Under the pieces are notes generated by a model. It had not been told where the DNA came from. It ran no database searches and saw only the letters and a list, made by a program, of their open reading frames with translations. The translations under genes and the position numbers were made by a program. Of a stretch of DNA of 64,000 nucleotides, positions 6,368-14,263 are shown piece by piece (within the stretch, counting starts at the first letter, position 1; every line of letters begins with the position of its first letter). Origin of the DNA: Gammaproteobacteria bacterium (GTDB lineage: Bacteria > Pseudomonadota > Gammaproteobacteria > Ga0077536); assembly GCA_016191285.1 (NCBI GenBank), contig JACPPA010000004.1, forward strand, positions 78,871-142,870, given 5' to 3'.

Positions 6368-6783
6368 GTTTCGTCCTTGATAATTCGGTGACCATGCGTT
6401 GGTTTTTTGGCGATGGAAAGACACAGGAACTTGCCTATGCCAGCAAAGTGCTTGATGCGATGAAAAACACCAACGCACTTGTACCCGTGACATGGGGACT
6501 AGAGGTGGCAAACGTTATCGCCAAGGCGGAAGCTAAAGCCTTGGTGACGGAAGCGCGAAGTGGGGCGTTTCTTGAATTGCTCGAAGGCATGGATGTTGAG
6601 GTGGATTCGGCCACCTTCGCACACGCGCTATCGGATACGCTCCAACTGGCGCGACGATACAAGCTGTCTGCGTACGCTGCCTCCTATCTCGAACTGGCCT
6701 TAAGATCAGGCCTACCGTTGGCCACGCTCGACGAAGATTTGCAGAAAGCCGCGAAAAAAACCGGAGTAAAGAAATTTGTCTGA
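6364..6783 (+). CDS. VapC-like PIN-domain toxin lacking the third active-site Asp
   Basis: A 139-aa PIN protein paired with a Phd antitoxin (4-bp overlap, GTG start). The first Asp (V-L-D-N-S-V, residue 6), the Glu in G-L-E-V-A-N-V-I (47) and the late A-T-L-D-E-D-L (about 121-127) are present. The family motif L-S-A-Y-D-A-S-Y-L-E-L reads LSAYAASYLEL here: the metal-binding Asp is Ala105 (codon GCT, 6676-6678; one base from GAT). The protein is full length, so it probably still folds and binds its antitoxin but should be a weak or dead RNase (inference). The same Asp-to-Ala change by the same base occurs in the PIN gene at 1654. Confidence 0.85.
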   Translation: MSFVLDNSVTMRWFFGDGKTQELAYASKVLDAMKNTNALVPVTWGLEVANVIAKAEAKALVTEARSGAFLELLEGMDVEVDSATFAHALSDTLQLARRYKLSAYAASYLELALRSGLPLATLDEDLQKAAKKTGVKKFV

Positions 6784-6846
6784 AATTCCAAACGAAATTC
6801 GCCGTGGCGATCACCAGCGACGAAAAATTCTGGCGGAGCCAATCCA

Positions 6847-8046
6847 ATGACAACCTTCAAGCGCGACTACCGCGCGGATTACGACCTCACCGATCCGGAG
6901 CTCAGTGCGCGCTGGGACGAAATCGTGGCCGATCTCCACGCTGGTTGTCCGGTGGCGCGGAGCATAACCGGTGAAGGCTACTGGGTGGTTAATGGTTACG
7001 ACGAAGTCGCGCGCTGCGCAAAGGACTGGCGCACGTTTTCGTCAGTGGACGGCTTCATGGTTAATCGCCCCGAGGGCATGCCGTATTTCGCGCCCGCCGA
7101 AGTCGACCCACCCTTGCAACGTGCCTTACGCGCCGCTCTTGAACCTTTTCTGCGTCCAAAGGCCGTCGCGGGGCTTGAGCCCCAAGTGCGCGCCTATGCC
7201 AACCAACTGATCGACACGTTCATCACGAATGGCGAAGTCGAAGTGGTGAGTCAGTTTGCGAATCCTTTGCCGCAGTATGTATTTTCCGCGGTAGTGGCCG
7301 GCATGGATCCGGCGGAGATGCCTTACCTGCTCAACGCCTTCAGCTTTGTTGGTCCCGAGGCGGAGCGCGCCGCCAACTTCCAACGCGGCATGGTCAGGAT
7401 CGAGGCGTACCTGCGGCGACGGAGCGACGAATCCCCGCGTGGCGATATTGTCGACGCGCTGCTTAATTTTGAACACGCCGGTTATTCGTGGATGGACAAG
7501 GTGGGCACCTTGTGCCAACTGACTATCGGCGGCATTGGCACCACGGGTTATGCGTTCTCCGGTGGGCTTTATCATCTCGCGCTGAATCCAGACGATCGAC
7601 GCAAGCTGGTCGCCGATCCGGCGCGGATCCCGCAAGCGCTCGATGAATTTCTGCGCCTGTTCCTCGGCGTGGTGAACATGGCGCGCCGCGTGACGACCGA
7701 GGTCGACGTGGGTGGCGTCAGCATGGCCAATGGCGATCGGGTGTTGTTGTCATATGGTGCGGCCTGCCGCGATCCTGGGGTTTATCAAAATCCTAACGAG
7801 CTCAATATTGAGCGTGCCGCGGTACCGCATCTGGCGTTTGGTGCTGGCGTCCATCGCTGCATCGGCGAGGGACTTGCGCGACTGGTGCTACGCGCGGGTT
7901 ATGAGACCTTTCTCGCGCGCATTCCAGAATTTGAAGTCGCGAAGGGCTTTGTTCCTGAGTATGAAACCGGCAGTACCCGACACATGACGCGATTGCCGCT
8001 GAAGTTCGACCGGCGCGCGGTGGAATCGCGCGCGCAAACCCCATGA
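6847..8046 (+). CDS. Cytochrome P450
   Basis: A 399-aa soluble bacterial P450, a haem-thiolate monooxygenase that would hydroxylate an organic substrate using electrons from a ferredoxin (no redox partner gene is adjacent). The haem loop is FGAGVHRCIGEGLAR, with the Cys ligand at about residue 339. The K-helix E-x-x-R is E-F-L-R. The I-helix reads L-T-I-G-G-I-G-T-T-G-Y (about 227-237), so the acidic residue of the usual G-x-D/E-T oxygen-activation motif is a Gly. It overlaps the alpha/beta hydrolase by 4 bp. Both genes converge on the six-gene - strand catabolic run, which contains another P450. Confidence 0.92.
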   Translation: MTTFKRDYRADYDLTDPELSARWDEIVADLHAGCPVARSITGEGYWVVNGYDEVARCAKDWRTFSSVDGFMVNRPEGMPYFAPAEVDPPLQRALRAALEPFLRPKAVAGLEPQVRAYANQLIDTFITNGEVEVVSQFANPLPQYVFSAVVAGMDPAEMPYLLNAFSFVGPEAERAANFQRGMVRIEAYLRRRSDESPRGDIVDALLNFEHAGYSWMDKVGTLCQLTIGGIGTTGYAFSGGLYHLALNPDDRRKLVADPARIPQALDEFLRLFLGVVNMARRVTTEVDVGGVSMANGDRVLLSYGAACRDPGVYQNPNELNIERAAVPHLAFGAGVHRCIGEGLARLVLRAGYETFLARIPEFEVAKGFVPEYETGSTRHMTRLPLKFDRRAVESRAQTP

Positions 8047-8783
8047 ACACGGTGGCGCCGACGGTGGTGTTCGTCCATGGGGGGTTCCATGGCGGCTGGT
8101 GTTGGCGTCGCGTTGCCGAGCCACTGCGCGCGCTGGGTTGGCAGGTGTACACGCCGACGCTCACCGGCCTCGCCGATCGCGCACACTTGCTGACGCGCGC
8201 GATTGGGCTCGAAACTCATGTGCAGGATATCGTTTCGCTCATCGAGGCCGAGGAACTCGACGACGTGGTGCTGTGCGGACACAGCGCTGGGGGCATGGTG
8301 ATCACGGCGGTGGCGGATCGCATTCCCGAACGCCTGCGCGGATTGCTCTACCTAGACGCCTCATTGCCCAACAACGGCCAGTCGATGTTCGATTTTATGG
8401 GAGAGTCGCAAGGGATCCCGGCGCTCTTCCGCACCTTAGCTAACGCGCACGGCGATGGCTGGCGCGTGCCGGCTGGCGTGCCGTTTGATGCGGCCGGCTT
8501 TGGAGTCAACGACCCGCTCGATGCCGCGTGGGTCAATCGCCGGATGACTGCGCATCCGCTGGCGGCTTTCGAAGATCGCGTCGCGCTTACCGGCGCGTGG
8601 GAGCGCGTTGCTCACCGCACCTATATTCGTTGCGAACGTTTCCAAATCGCACATGGCGAGCCGCTTATAAAGCGCCTCGAATCGGATCCGCGCTGGCGGA
8701 CCGAGCGCTGGGATTGTGGCCATAGTCCACAACTCGTCACGCCAGCACGCGTGGCAGCGGCGATCACCACGATGCGCCCGTAG
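8043..8783 (+). CDS. Alpha/beta hydrolase (methylesterase/hydroxynitrile-lyase type)
   Basis: A 246-aa alpha/beta hydrolase. The oxyanion-hole motif is V-H-G-G-F-H-G-G-W-C-W (about residues 11-21). The nucleophile elbow is G-H-S-A-G-G (Ser about 82) and the catalytic His is in C-G-H-S-P-Q-L near the end. The N-terminal pattern and size match the plant-esterase-like group that cleaves small esters or cyanohydrins. The ATGA overlap with the P450 gene means the two are cotranslated, so the hydrolase probably acts on the P450's product or on an ester precursor (inference). Its stop is 5 bp from the stop of the convergent amidohydrolase gene. Confidence 0.88.
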   Translation: MNTVAPTVVFVHGGFHGGWCWRRVAEPLRALGWQVYTPTLTGLADRAHLLTRAIGLETHVQDIVSLIEAEELDDVVLCGHSAGGMVITAVADRIPERLRGLLYLDASLPNNGQSMFDFMGESQGIPALFRTLANAHGDGWRVPAGVPFDAAGFGVNDPLDAAWVNRRMTAHPLAAFEDRVALTGAWERVAHRTYIRCERFQIAHGEPLIKRLESDPRWRTERWDCGHSPQLVTPARVAAAITTMRP

Positions 8784-8788
8784 CTCAT

Positions 8789-9979
8789 TTAGGCGTAACG
8801 GTCAGGGATCTCGAACTTGAAAATGCGTGCCGCATTAAGGCCGAGCACTTGCGCACGTTCGTGATCGGTTAGTGCGCCCATGGTTCGTTCGATGGCTGCC
8901 GCGGAATGCGGCCAAGTTCCTTCGTGGTGTGGGAAGTCGTTCGCCCACAGGAAGTTGTTGGTCAGTTCGAATTGCCGCATGAGGGCCAGACCCGGCTCGT
9001 CTTCGCCAAAACTTGCGAAACCGTTAGATCTAAAATAATCGCTCGGTAAATTTTTAAGCTTCGGCCGAACCCACATGTGATGCTTGTGGTAGGCCTCGTC
9101 CATCGCCGTCAACATCCAGGGTATCCAGCCTATGCCTGCTTCAATGGAGCCGAATTTGAGCGCCGGAAACCGTTCAATGACCCCCGAGGCGCAGAGGTTA
9201 ACCAACGGTTCCATCGTCGGCGCCAGAGAGTGGACGGTGTAATTGATGATGGCGCCGCCATTGCCGCGCGCCGCGCGCGGATCGCGTCCGGTCGAGACAT
9301 GAAAGGTAATGGGCAAATCGACGTCGACCACGGCGGACCACAGCGGATCGAATTCGGGCAAGTTATAGTTCGGATGTTCGTGATCGTGCGCGCCCCACAC
9401 CGGCTTGCAGGGCAGCGAGAGCGCACGGAAACCACGCTTAGCGGCGCGCTCTATCTCGGCGATGCTACCGCTGATATCCGCCGGCGCAATGCAGGCCACC
9501 GGGGACAGGCGATTATTGTAGGGACCGTACGTTTCCCACGCCCAGTCATTCCAAGCGCGGCACATTGCCTGACTAAACTCGACATCGGGCGTCGCCCACA
9601 CGGTGAGACCTTTATTCGGAAAAATAAGCTCGCAGTCCACGCCGTCGCGATCGAGCGCCGCGAGGCGTTCGATCGGGGATTTCCCAGCTTCGGCGCGCTC
9701 TAGATCCTCTCCTTCGAACTTCAGATCGCTTAAGCGAATGGGTCTGAAGCCCTCGGTTTTTTGAAACTTCCCGCCATCGCTGCCCAATACAATGCCGGGC
9801 AGCCGTTCCTGATAGTTGTCCGGCATCCGCGTCGTCAAAAAATCATTCGGCTCTTGCGCATGACAGTCAGCCGACGCGATAAAAAATTTATTGCCCGTGT
9901 TGGCGTGCGGCGAACGCGACCATGCGGTGCTGCCCGGTGAATGCTTTCGCCATGCGTTGGGATCGGCTAGCGCGCTCAT
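8789..9979 (-). CDS. Amidohydrolase 2 (ACMSD-like) family protein
   Basis: A 396-aa metal-dependent TIM-barrel protein of the amidohydrolase-2 family, which includes aminocarboxymuconate-semialdehyde decarboxylase and related decarboxylases and hydrolases. A metal-ligand pair is D-C-H-A-Q-E-P (about residues 39-45). Further typical landmarks are P-I-T-F-H-V-S-T-G (a barrel His), the K-F-G-S-I-E-A-G-I-G-W-I-P strand and the late N-D-F-P-H-H-E-G metal/catalytic segment. It is the last gene of a - strand run, 30 bp after the Rieske oxygenase. It probably cleaves or decarboxylates an intermediate made by that oxygenase (inference). Confidence 0.88.
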   Translation of the reverse strand: MSALADPNAWRKHSPGSTAWSRSPHANTGNKFFIASADCHAQEPNDFLTTRMPDNYQERLPGIVLGSDGGKFQKTEGFRPIRLSDLKFEGEDLERAEAGKSPIERLAALDRDGVDCELIFPNKGLTVWATPDVEFSQAMCRAWNDWAWETYGPYNNRLSPVACIAPADISGSIAEIERAAKRGFRALSLPCKPVWGAHDHEHPNYNLPEFDPLWSAVVDVDLPITFHVSTGRDPRAARGNGGAIINYTVHSLAPTMEPLVNLCASGVIERFPALKFGSIEAGIGWIPWMLTAMDEAYHKHHMWVRPKLKNLPSDYFRSNGFASFGEDEPGLALMRQFELTNNFLWANDFPHHEGTWPHSAAAIERTMGALTDHERAQVLGLNAARIFKFEIPDRYA

Positions 9980-10009
9980 GTGGTGTCCTCTCGAATTTTG
10001 GAGTTCGTG

Positions 10010-11155
10010 TTAATCGCGCATGAAGCGCGCGATCGTACGGTGATAATTCTGCACGGCGGGCTCGTTGCGACCGTACACAAAGGCCTTGTTCGCGCCGGTG
10101 TGGATCCCGCCTTGGATAGTGGCTCCGACCTTATAATCTTCGTCTTGTACCGCTTGCAGCACCATGGCGCTGAACATCTCGGAAGCGGCCCGCGCTTCGG
10201 CGGTCGTGGGCGGAGTATGCACCAGCACCGTCTGACGCGTAGTGGTAACGTCCGCGGTCGCGCCCGGAAAGATCTGACTGACCAAACAGTGATCGCCCAA
10301 GATCCCCGAGATCGATAGGTTAGGAAAGGTACTGTGAATGAGGCGAATGTGCTTCTCCGGATCCCATTCCGATTCCGGCGTGTCGGCCAGTTCGCCCAGA
10401 GAACGACGCCCAAAAGCGAGCCGTTGATGCGGCCCGTAGGTATCGAGCACCAGCAGATTCCCCACCGTGTGCTTGCCAACTGTCTTACCGTGCAACGAAT
10501 TGTGGTGATAGGCCTCAAGATAGCCATCGAGCGCGACTTTCCAGCCGGGGCCGGGCAGCTCGCGTTGTTCGAAAATAGACCATTGCCCAAGCTGCAATGT
10601 TTCGAGTTCATGCACGAATTCACCTAACCATTCATCGATCTGAAAGGTTTCACCGGGTGTCAGCAACACCCACACCAAGCCTGCGCGTTCCGCGCACGCG
10701 AGTTCCGTTAGGCCGTGCGTGGCATGATCGACGTCGCCAAAGGTATCCGCCGCGTAACGGCTAACCAGCGCCCCGCGATCGTTGTAAGCCCACGCGTGAT
10801 ACGGGCAGGTAAAAACACGCGCGCTGCCGGCGCCCGGATCACATAGGCGCGCACCCCGATGCCGACACGCGTTAAGAAACGCGCGCGCCTTGCCATCGGT
10901 ACCGCGGATCAGCAGCACCGGTACGTCTAACACCTGCATCGCACGATAGTTGCCGGCGGCGGGGATCTCGATGCTGAGCGCCAGCGCGAGTGGCAAGTGC
11001 AAAAAGATTCGATTGACCTCGCGGCGATAGCGCCCGGGATCGGCGTAGGCTTCGATCGGCATCGACATCGTGGCTTCAGCCTGATCGGTCGTGCCGTTTT
11101 TGAAATGAGCAAACGCCCGGCGCGTGAGCGAATGCATTTCGTCGCGTCTATTCAT
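10010..11155 (-). CDS. Rieske non-haem iron oxygenase, alpha subunit
   Basis: A 381-aa aromatic-ring-hydroxylating-type oxygenase large subunit. The Rieske [2Fe-2S] motif is C-R-H-R-G-A-R-L-C (C-x-H, about residues 92-100) followed by C-P-Y-H after 17 residues. The mononuclear iron site has the usual D-G-Y-L-E-A-Y-H-H-N-S-L-H spacing (about 209-221). The ATG at 11155 has AAAGGA 7 nt upstream. No beta subunit, ferredoxin or reductase gene is adjacent, as in the many one-component-annotated demethylase or hydroxylase types that borrow electron donors. A SnoaL/NTF2-like gene sits 38 bp upstream in the same run; proteins of that fold serve as beta subunits in classical dioxygenases, which may be its role here. 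Confidence 0.92.
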   Translation of the reverse strand: MNRRDEMHSLTRRAFAHFKNGTTDQAEATMSMPIEAYADPGRYRREVNRIFLHLPLALALSIEIPAAGNYRAMQVLDVPVLLIRGTDGKARAFLNACRHRGARLCDPGAGSARVFTCPYHAWAYNDRGALVSRYAADTFGDVDHATHGLTELACAERAGLVWVLLTPGETFQIDEWLGEFVHELETLQLGQWSIFEQRELPGPGWKVALDGYLEAYHHNSLHGKTVGKHTVGNLLVLDTYGPHQRLAFGRRSLGELADTPESEWDPEKHIRLIHSTFPNLSISGILGDHCLVSQIFPGATADVTTTRQTVLVHTPPTTAEARAASEMFSAMVLQAVQDEDYKVGATIQGGIHTGANKAFVYGRNEPAVQNYHRTIARFMRD

Positions 11156-11193
11156 GTGGAAATCCTTTGCGCGATAAAATGACTTCTATCGAA

Positions 11194-11778
11194 TCAGCTG
11201 TTCTGTTTTCCATATCGGGCCACGAACTGCTGCCAGCTCGGCAGCGATTCCGGATAGTCCGCGTTCATGCGCGTGCCTCGAATGGTCAAACGCTTTGGAT
11301 TATTCAGGGCTGACGCGAATTCGGTGACTGGAACGTAGTACAGAAAACTGATTACCCGCTTTTTGAACCGCCATTGGGTCCCTTGACGCTGGTATTCGTC
11401 GTCGTATTTCATGGCGGCGAGACTCACAATATCGCCCGGCGTGGTTTCGGCGTGGCTGTATACACGGCCGGTTGCGCGGTTCACCTGTGCGTCGTCAAAT
11501 TTTACGATGACATCGTGGGTCCAGTGAAACGCGGGACCGCGGATTTTGAATAATTCGATAAACATCTTTTCAATCGCCGCGCGATTGTCGGCGACCATCG
11601 CGCCGCTCGGGGAATCGAAGCGCGCATCCTCGGTGAACAGATCGACCAGGCGTGGCATGTCGTGTTCATCACAGGCGCTGGCATAGTTGCTGACGAGGTC
11701 AGTAATCGCATATCTCGATTCGAGGCGGTCTACGCGGGCCTTGAGGGATTCAAGTTCTGACATTGATTCCTCGCTCAC
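11194..11778 (-). CDS. SnoaL/NTF2-like domain protein
   Basis: A 194-aa protein with a coiled start (LESLKARVDRLESRYAITDL). An NTF2/SnoaL-like cone fold follows: Y-A-S-A-C-D-E-H-D-M-P-R-L-V-D-L-F-T-E-D-A-R-F. Then H-W-T-H-D-V and a beta-rich C-terminal half with W-R-F-K-K-R-V-I-S-F-L-Y-Y. Such proteins are small isomerases, dehydratases or hydrolases, or the beta subunits of ring-hydroxylating dioxygenases. It lies directly before the Rieske alpha-subunit gene (38-bp gap), so a subunit or a next-step enzyme are both possible. I cannot choose from sequence. Confidence 0.78.
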   Translation of the reverse strand: MSEESMSELESLKARVDRLESRYAITDLVSNYASACDEHDMPRLVDLFTEDARFDSPSGAMVADNRAAIEKMFIELFKIRGPAFHWTHDVIVKFDDAQVNRATGRVYSHAETTPGDIVSLAAMKYDDEYQRQGTQWRFKKRVISFLYYVPVTEFASALNNPKRLTIRGTRMNADYPESLPSWQQFVARYGKQNS

Positions 11779-11819
11779 TTTTCGGTTGACTGAGTCGGTG
11801 TGAATTGCAAAGCGACTGG

Positions 11820-12812
11820 CTACTGACGCGTTACCCGGAGCAAGCGACGCGCATTGTCCCCATACACTTTCGCTTCCTCCCGAATATTACCGGCTTGCTG
11901 ATCCCAACCCGCAAAGTTGGTGCCGAACACCAGTCGCGAGCAATTCACGCGCTCGCGCAGCAAGGCCAGAGAGTCTTCTGAATGCACATGAATATCAAAC
12001 CACAGGCGATGCAGCAGTTCCTCGAAGGCGCCGTCCTGGCGCAGGCTGTCGCGCGACCACGGACGTTTTTTCGCGGCGCTTGCCATGCGTCCGAAGAGAT
12101 ACCCAGTCGCACCGCCACCGTGCGTCAGGCAGATATCCAACTCCGGGTGGCGTTCGAGTACGCCACCGTAAATTAACGTGCATACCGCAATCGTTTCCTG
12201 GGCGGCGAAGCCGACGATGATATCGAGATCGAATTGCTTGAGATTGGGATCGCCCAGTGGACCATCGATGCCGATCGGCGCGGGGTGAATGAACAAGGGC
12301 ACATTAAGCTTAGTCAGCGCGGCGTAGAAGCGATCAAGCGCGGGATCATTCAAGGGGCGACCGAAATCGGTACCGATGTACGGACCGAACATGCCGAGGT
12401 CCGCCACTGCACGCTGGGTCTCCTCGATGGCGAAACCGATGTCCTGCATCGGCACGGCGGCAAATATCCCTAAGCGCTCGGCATGCGGCTTCACCACGGT
12501 CGCCAGCGCGTCATTGTGAATGCGGCAGAAGGCTTGCGCTAGCCGCGGTTCGATGAAATGGAAATACGTCAGCGGGTTCGGCGACAGTACTTGGTAATCA
12601 AGGCCCGCCACATCCATCGCCCGCAGGCGCAGCACCGGATCCATAAACGCACTGCCACGATAGCGCACGCCGTGGAGCTCGTAGTTGCCCACCCTAAAGC
12701 GTGGCGCCGCTTCGTGACCGAGCTCCGGTCCATAGGCGCCGGCAGCGCCCATGGTTTCTTCAAGCACGGCGTGCGCGTGAACATCGATGGTTTCGGCGGT
12801 AGCGAGACTCAT
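11820..12812 (-). CDS. Amidohydrolase 2 (ACMSD-like) family protein
   Basis: A 330-aa amidohydrolase-2 protein. I start it at the ATG at 12812 (MSLATAETIDVHAHAVL): the D-V-H-A-H metal motif follows at residues 10-14, and anything further upstream only overlaps the preceding gene in another frame. Later landmarks are L-F-I-H-P-A-P (barrel His), C-L-T-H-G-G-G-A (second His) and the L-V-F-G-T-N-F-A-G-W segment. In the last, the catalytic Asp that usually follows G-T is Asn, which may alter activity. The size fits ACMSD and gamma-resorcylate-decarboxylase-like enzymes. It sits 14 bp after another amidohydrolase in the same operon-like run. Confidence 0.87.
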   Translation of the reverse strand: MSLATAETIDVHAHAVLEETMGAAGAYGPELGHEAAPRFRVGNYELHGVRYRGSAFMDPVLRLRAMDVAGLDYQVLSPNPLTYFHFIEPRLAQAFCRIHNDALATVVKPHAERLGIFAAVPMQDIGFAIEETQRAVADLGMFGPYIGTDFGRPLNDPALDRFYAALTKLNVPLFIHPAPIGIDGPLGDPNLKQFDLDIIVGFAAQETIAVCTLIYGGVLERHPELDICLTHGGGATGYLFGRMASAAKKRPWSRDSLRQDGAFEELLHRLWFDIHVHSEDSLALLRERVNCSRLVFGTNFAGWDQQAGNIREEAKVYGDNARRLLRVTRQ

Positions 12813-12826
12813 GAAGCGGTGTTTTC

Positions 12827-14197
12827 CTAAACGTCGTGCGGTTTTGAAGCCGGGGCTTGGCTTCCCGCCACCATGGCTCGCCGCAAGATCTGCTTGCCAT
12901 AATGCGTCGCCCGCCAACCCGGCGGATCGCGGCGCGGCGATGGTTCTGGCAAATCGAGATCCTTGCCGCCCAAGATCACATGACGAATTCGAGTGCGATC
13001 CCCGAGCACGGTCACGTCGCGAGCGACATCGCCGTCGATCACCAGCAGATCGGCCAGACACCCTGCGCGCAGCGCGCCTGTTTCGCCCGCCAATCTGAGC
13101 GCAAAAGCATTCGCACTCGTGGCGCTCGCCACTGCTTGCAACGGCGTCATGCCCAACTCGCGTACGAACACCTCGAGTTCGCGATAATGCCAGTCGCCAT
13201 ACGGGGTTAACGAGAACCCACTTTCTGTGCCGCATAGCAACGGCACCCCGGCCGCGTAAGCGCGGCGGAGCATTTCGGCGCTTTCCGTGATCTCTTTCCG
13301 AAACAACGCGCGGATCTCCGGCGACGCGCCGATTTGCTCGCCATAGTCGGCGAGGTTGGCTTGAAAAGTGAACGTCGGGACGATCGGCACCTGTTTTTCG
13401 ATAACCGCTTCAAGCGCTTCATCATCCATGTACGTCGCGTGCAAGATCATATCGAAGCCGGCGCGCGCCGCATCGCGGGTGCTCGATGCGCCGCGGCAAT
13501 GTCCAACCACGGGGGTCCCCAGCTCATGCGCGGTGTCGACGACCAGTTTCAATTCGTCGAAGCTCCACACCTGCACCTCGCCCTTGCCGCGCTGGCGCGG
13601 GGTCAAGCCCGTAACGTGGACCTTGACCCAGTCGACGCCGATTTTGATCTGGCGGCGAACCTCCTGCACGATCTCATCGCGACTGTTCACCACGGTGCCG
13701 TAACCGCGGCGGCCGCGATCCGGAATCAAGCGCCCGGCGGTGCCTCCCACTGACGTCAAGAGCGCGTTGCCGCCCGCGCTCATGCGCGGTCCGGGTACGA
13801 TGCCGGCTTCGATCGCGTCTCGCAGATCAACCCCAATCTCGTACAGACAATCGGCGTCGAGGAATCCAGTCACACCGGCCGCGAGTAACTTCCGCACATT
13901 GGCGGCGGCGATGATCGCGGCCAATCCTTCGCGGCGATGAAAGAAAAGTTCGTCATTGGAATTGGGTTCGTCGAAGCTGATATGGCAGTGTGCATCGATA
14001 AGGCCTGGCATGACCGTCATGCCGGTCGCGTCGATGCGGGTCACCGGATGACCGAGCGCGGGTAGATCGCCCCCGGCCGTGACCGCGACGATGCGATCCT
14101 TTTCCACGACGATATCGCCGCGCCGCGGCGGATTGCCGAGACCATCGAGCACGTTGCCCCCGTGCACGACCAGCGTCGCGGCCGGAAATTTCGACAT
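12827..14197 (-). CDS. Amidohydrolase family protein (imidazolonepropionase/prolidase-like)
   Basis: A 456-aa cyclic-amidohydrolase-type enzyme with a composite N- and C-terminal beta sandwich and a TIM barrel. The N-terminus reads G-G-N-V-L-D-G-L-G-N-P. The metal motif is M-P-G-L-I-D-A-H-C-H-I (about residues 64-74). A V-K-V-H-V-T-G strand holds the bridging Lys, then G-H-C-R-G-A and L-H-A-T-Y-M carry His ligands, and C-G-T-E-S-G-F carries a late acidic residue. The ATG at 14197 has AAGGGG 8 nt upstream; a GTG three codons earlier is too close to that site. It is the second gene of the run, after a P450. Confidence 0.87.
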   Translation of the reverse strand: MSKFPAATLVVHGGNVLDGLGNPPRRGDIVVEKDRIVAVTAGGDLPALGHPVTRIDATGMTVMPGLIDAHCHISFDEPNSNDELFFHRREGLAAIIAAANVRKLLAAGVTGFLDADCLYEIGVDLRDAIEAGIVPGPRMSAGGNALLTSVGGTAGRLIPDRGRRGYGTVVNSRDEIVQEVRRQIKIGVDWVKVHVTGLTPRQRGKGEVQVWSFDELKLVVDTAHELGTPVVGHCRGASSTRDAARAGFDMILHATYMDDEALEAVIEKQVPIVPTFTFQANLADYGEQIGASPEIRALFRKEITESAEMLRRAYAAGVPLLCGTESGFSLTPYGDWHYRELEVFVRELGMTPLQAVASATSANAFALRLAGETGALRAGCLADLLVIDGDVARDVTVLGDRTRIRHVILGGKDLDLPEPSPRRDPPGWRATHYGKQILRRAMVAGSQAPASKPHDV

Positions 14198-14263
14198 GAA
14201 TGTCACCCCTTAGATCAAATCGCTGTGCTGAAACCTTGCCCGCGACGGGCGTGCCGGCGCCGC

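Noticed and set aside
12813..13235. N-terminal extension of the amidohydrolase at 11820
   Set aside because: The added codons are Arg-rich and overlap the upstream amidohydrolase in another frame; the family starts at ATG 12812.
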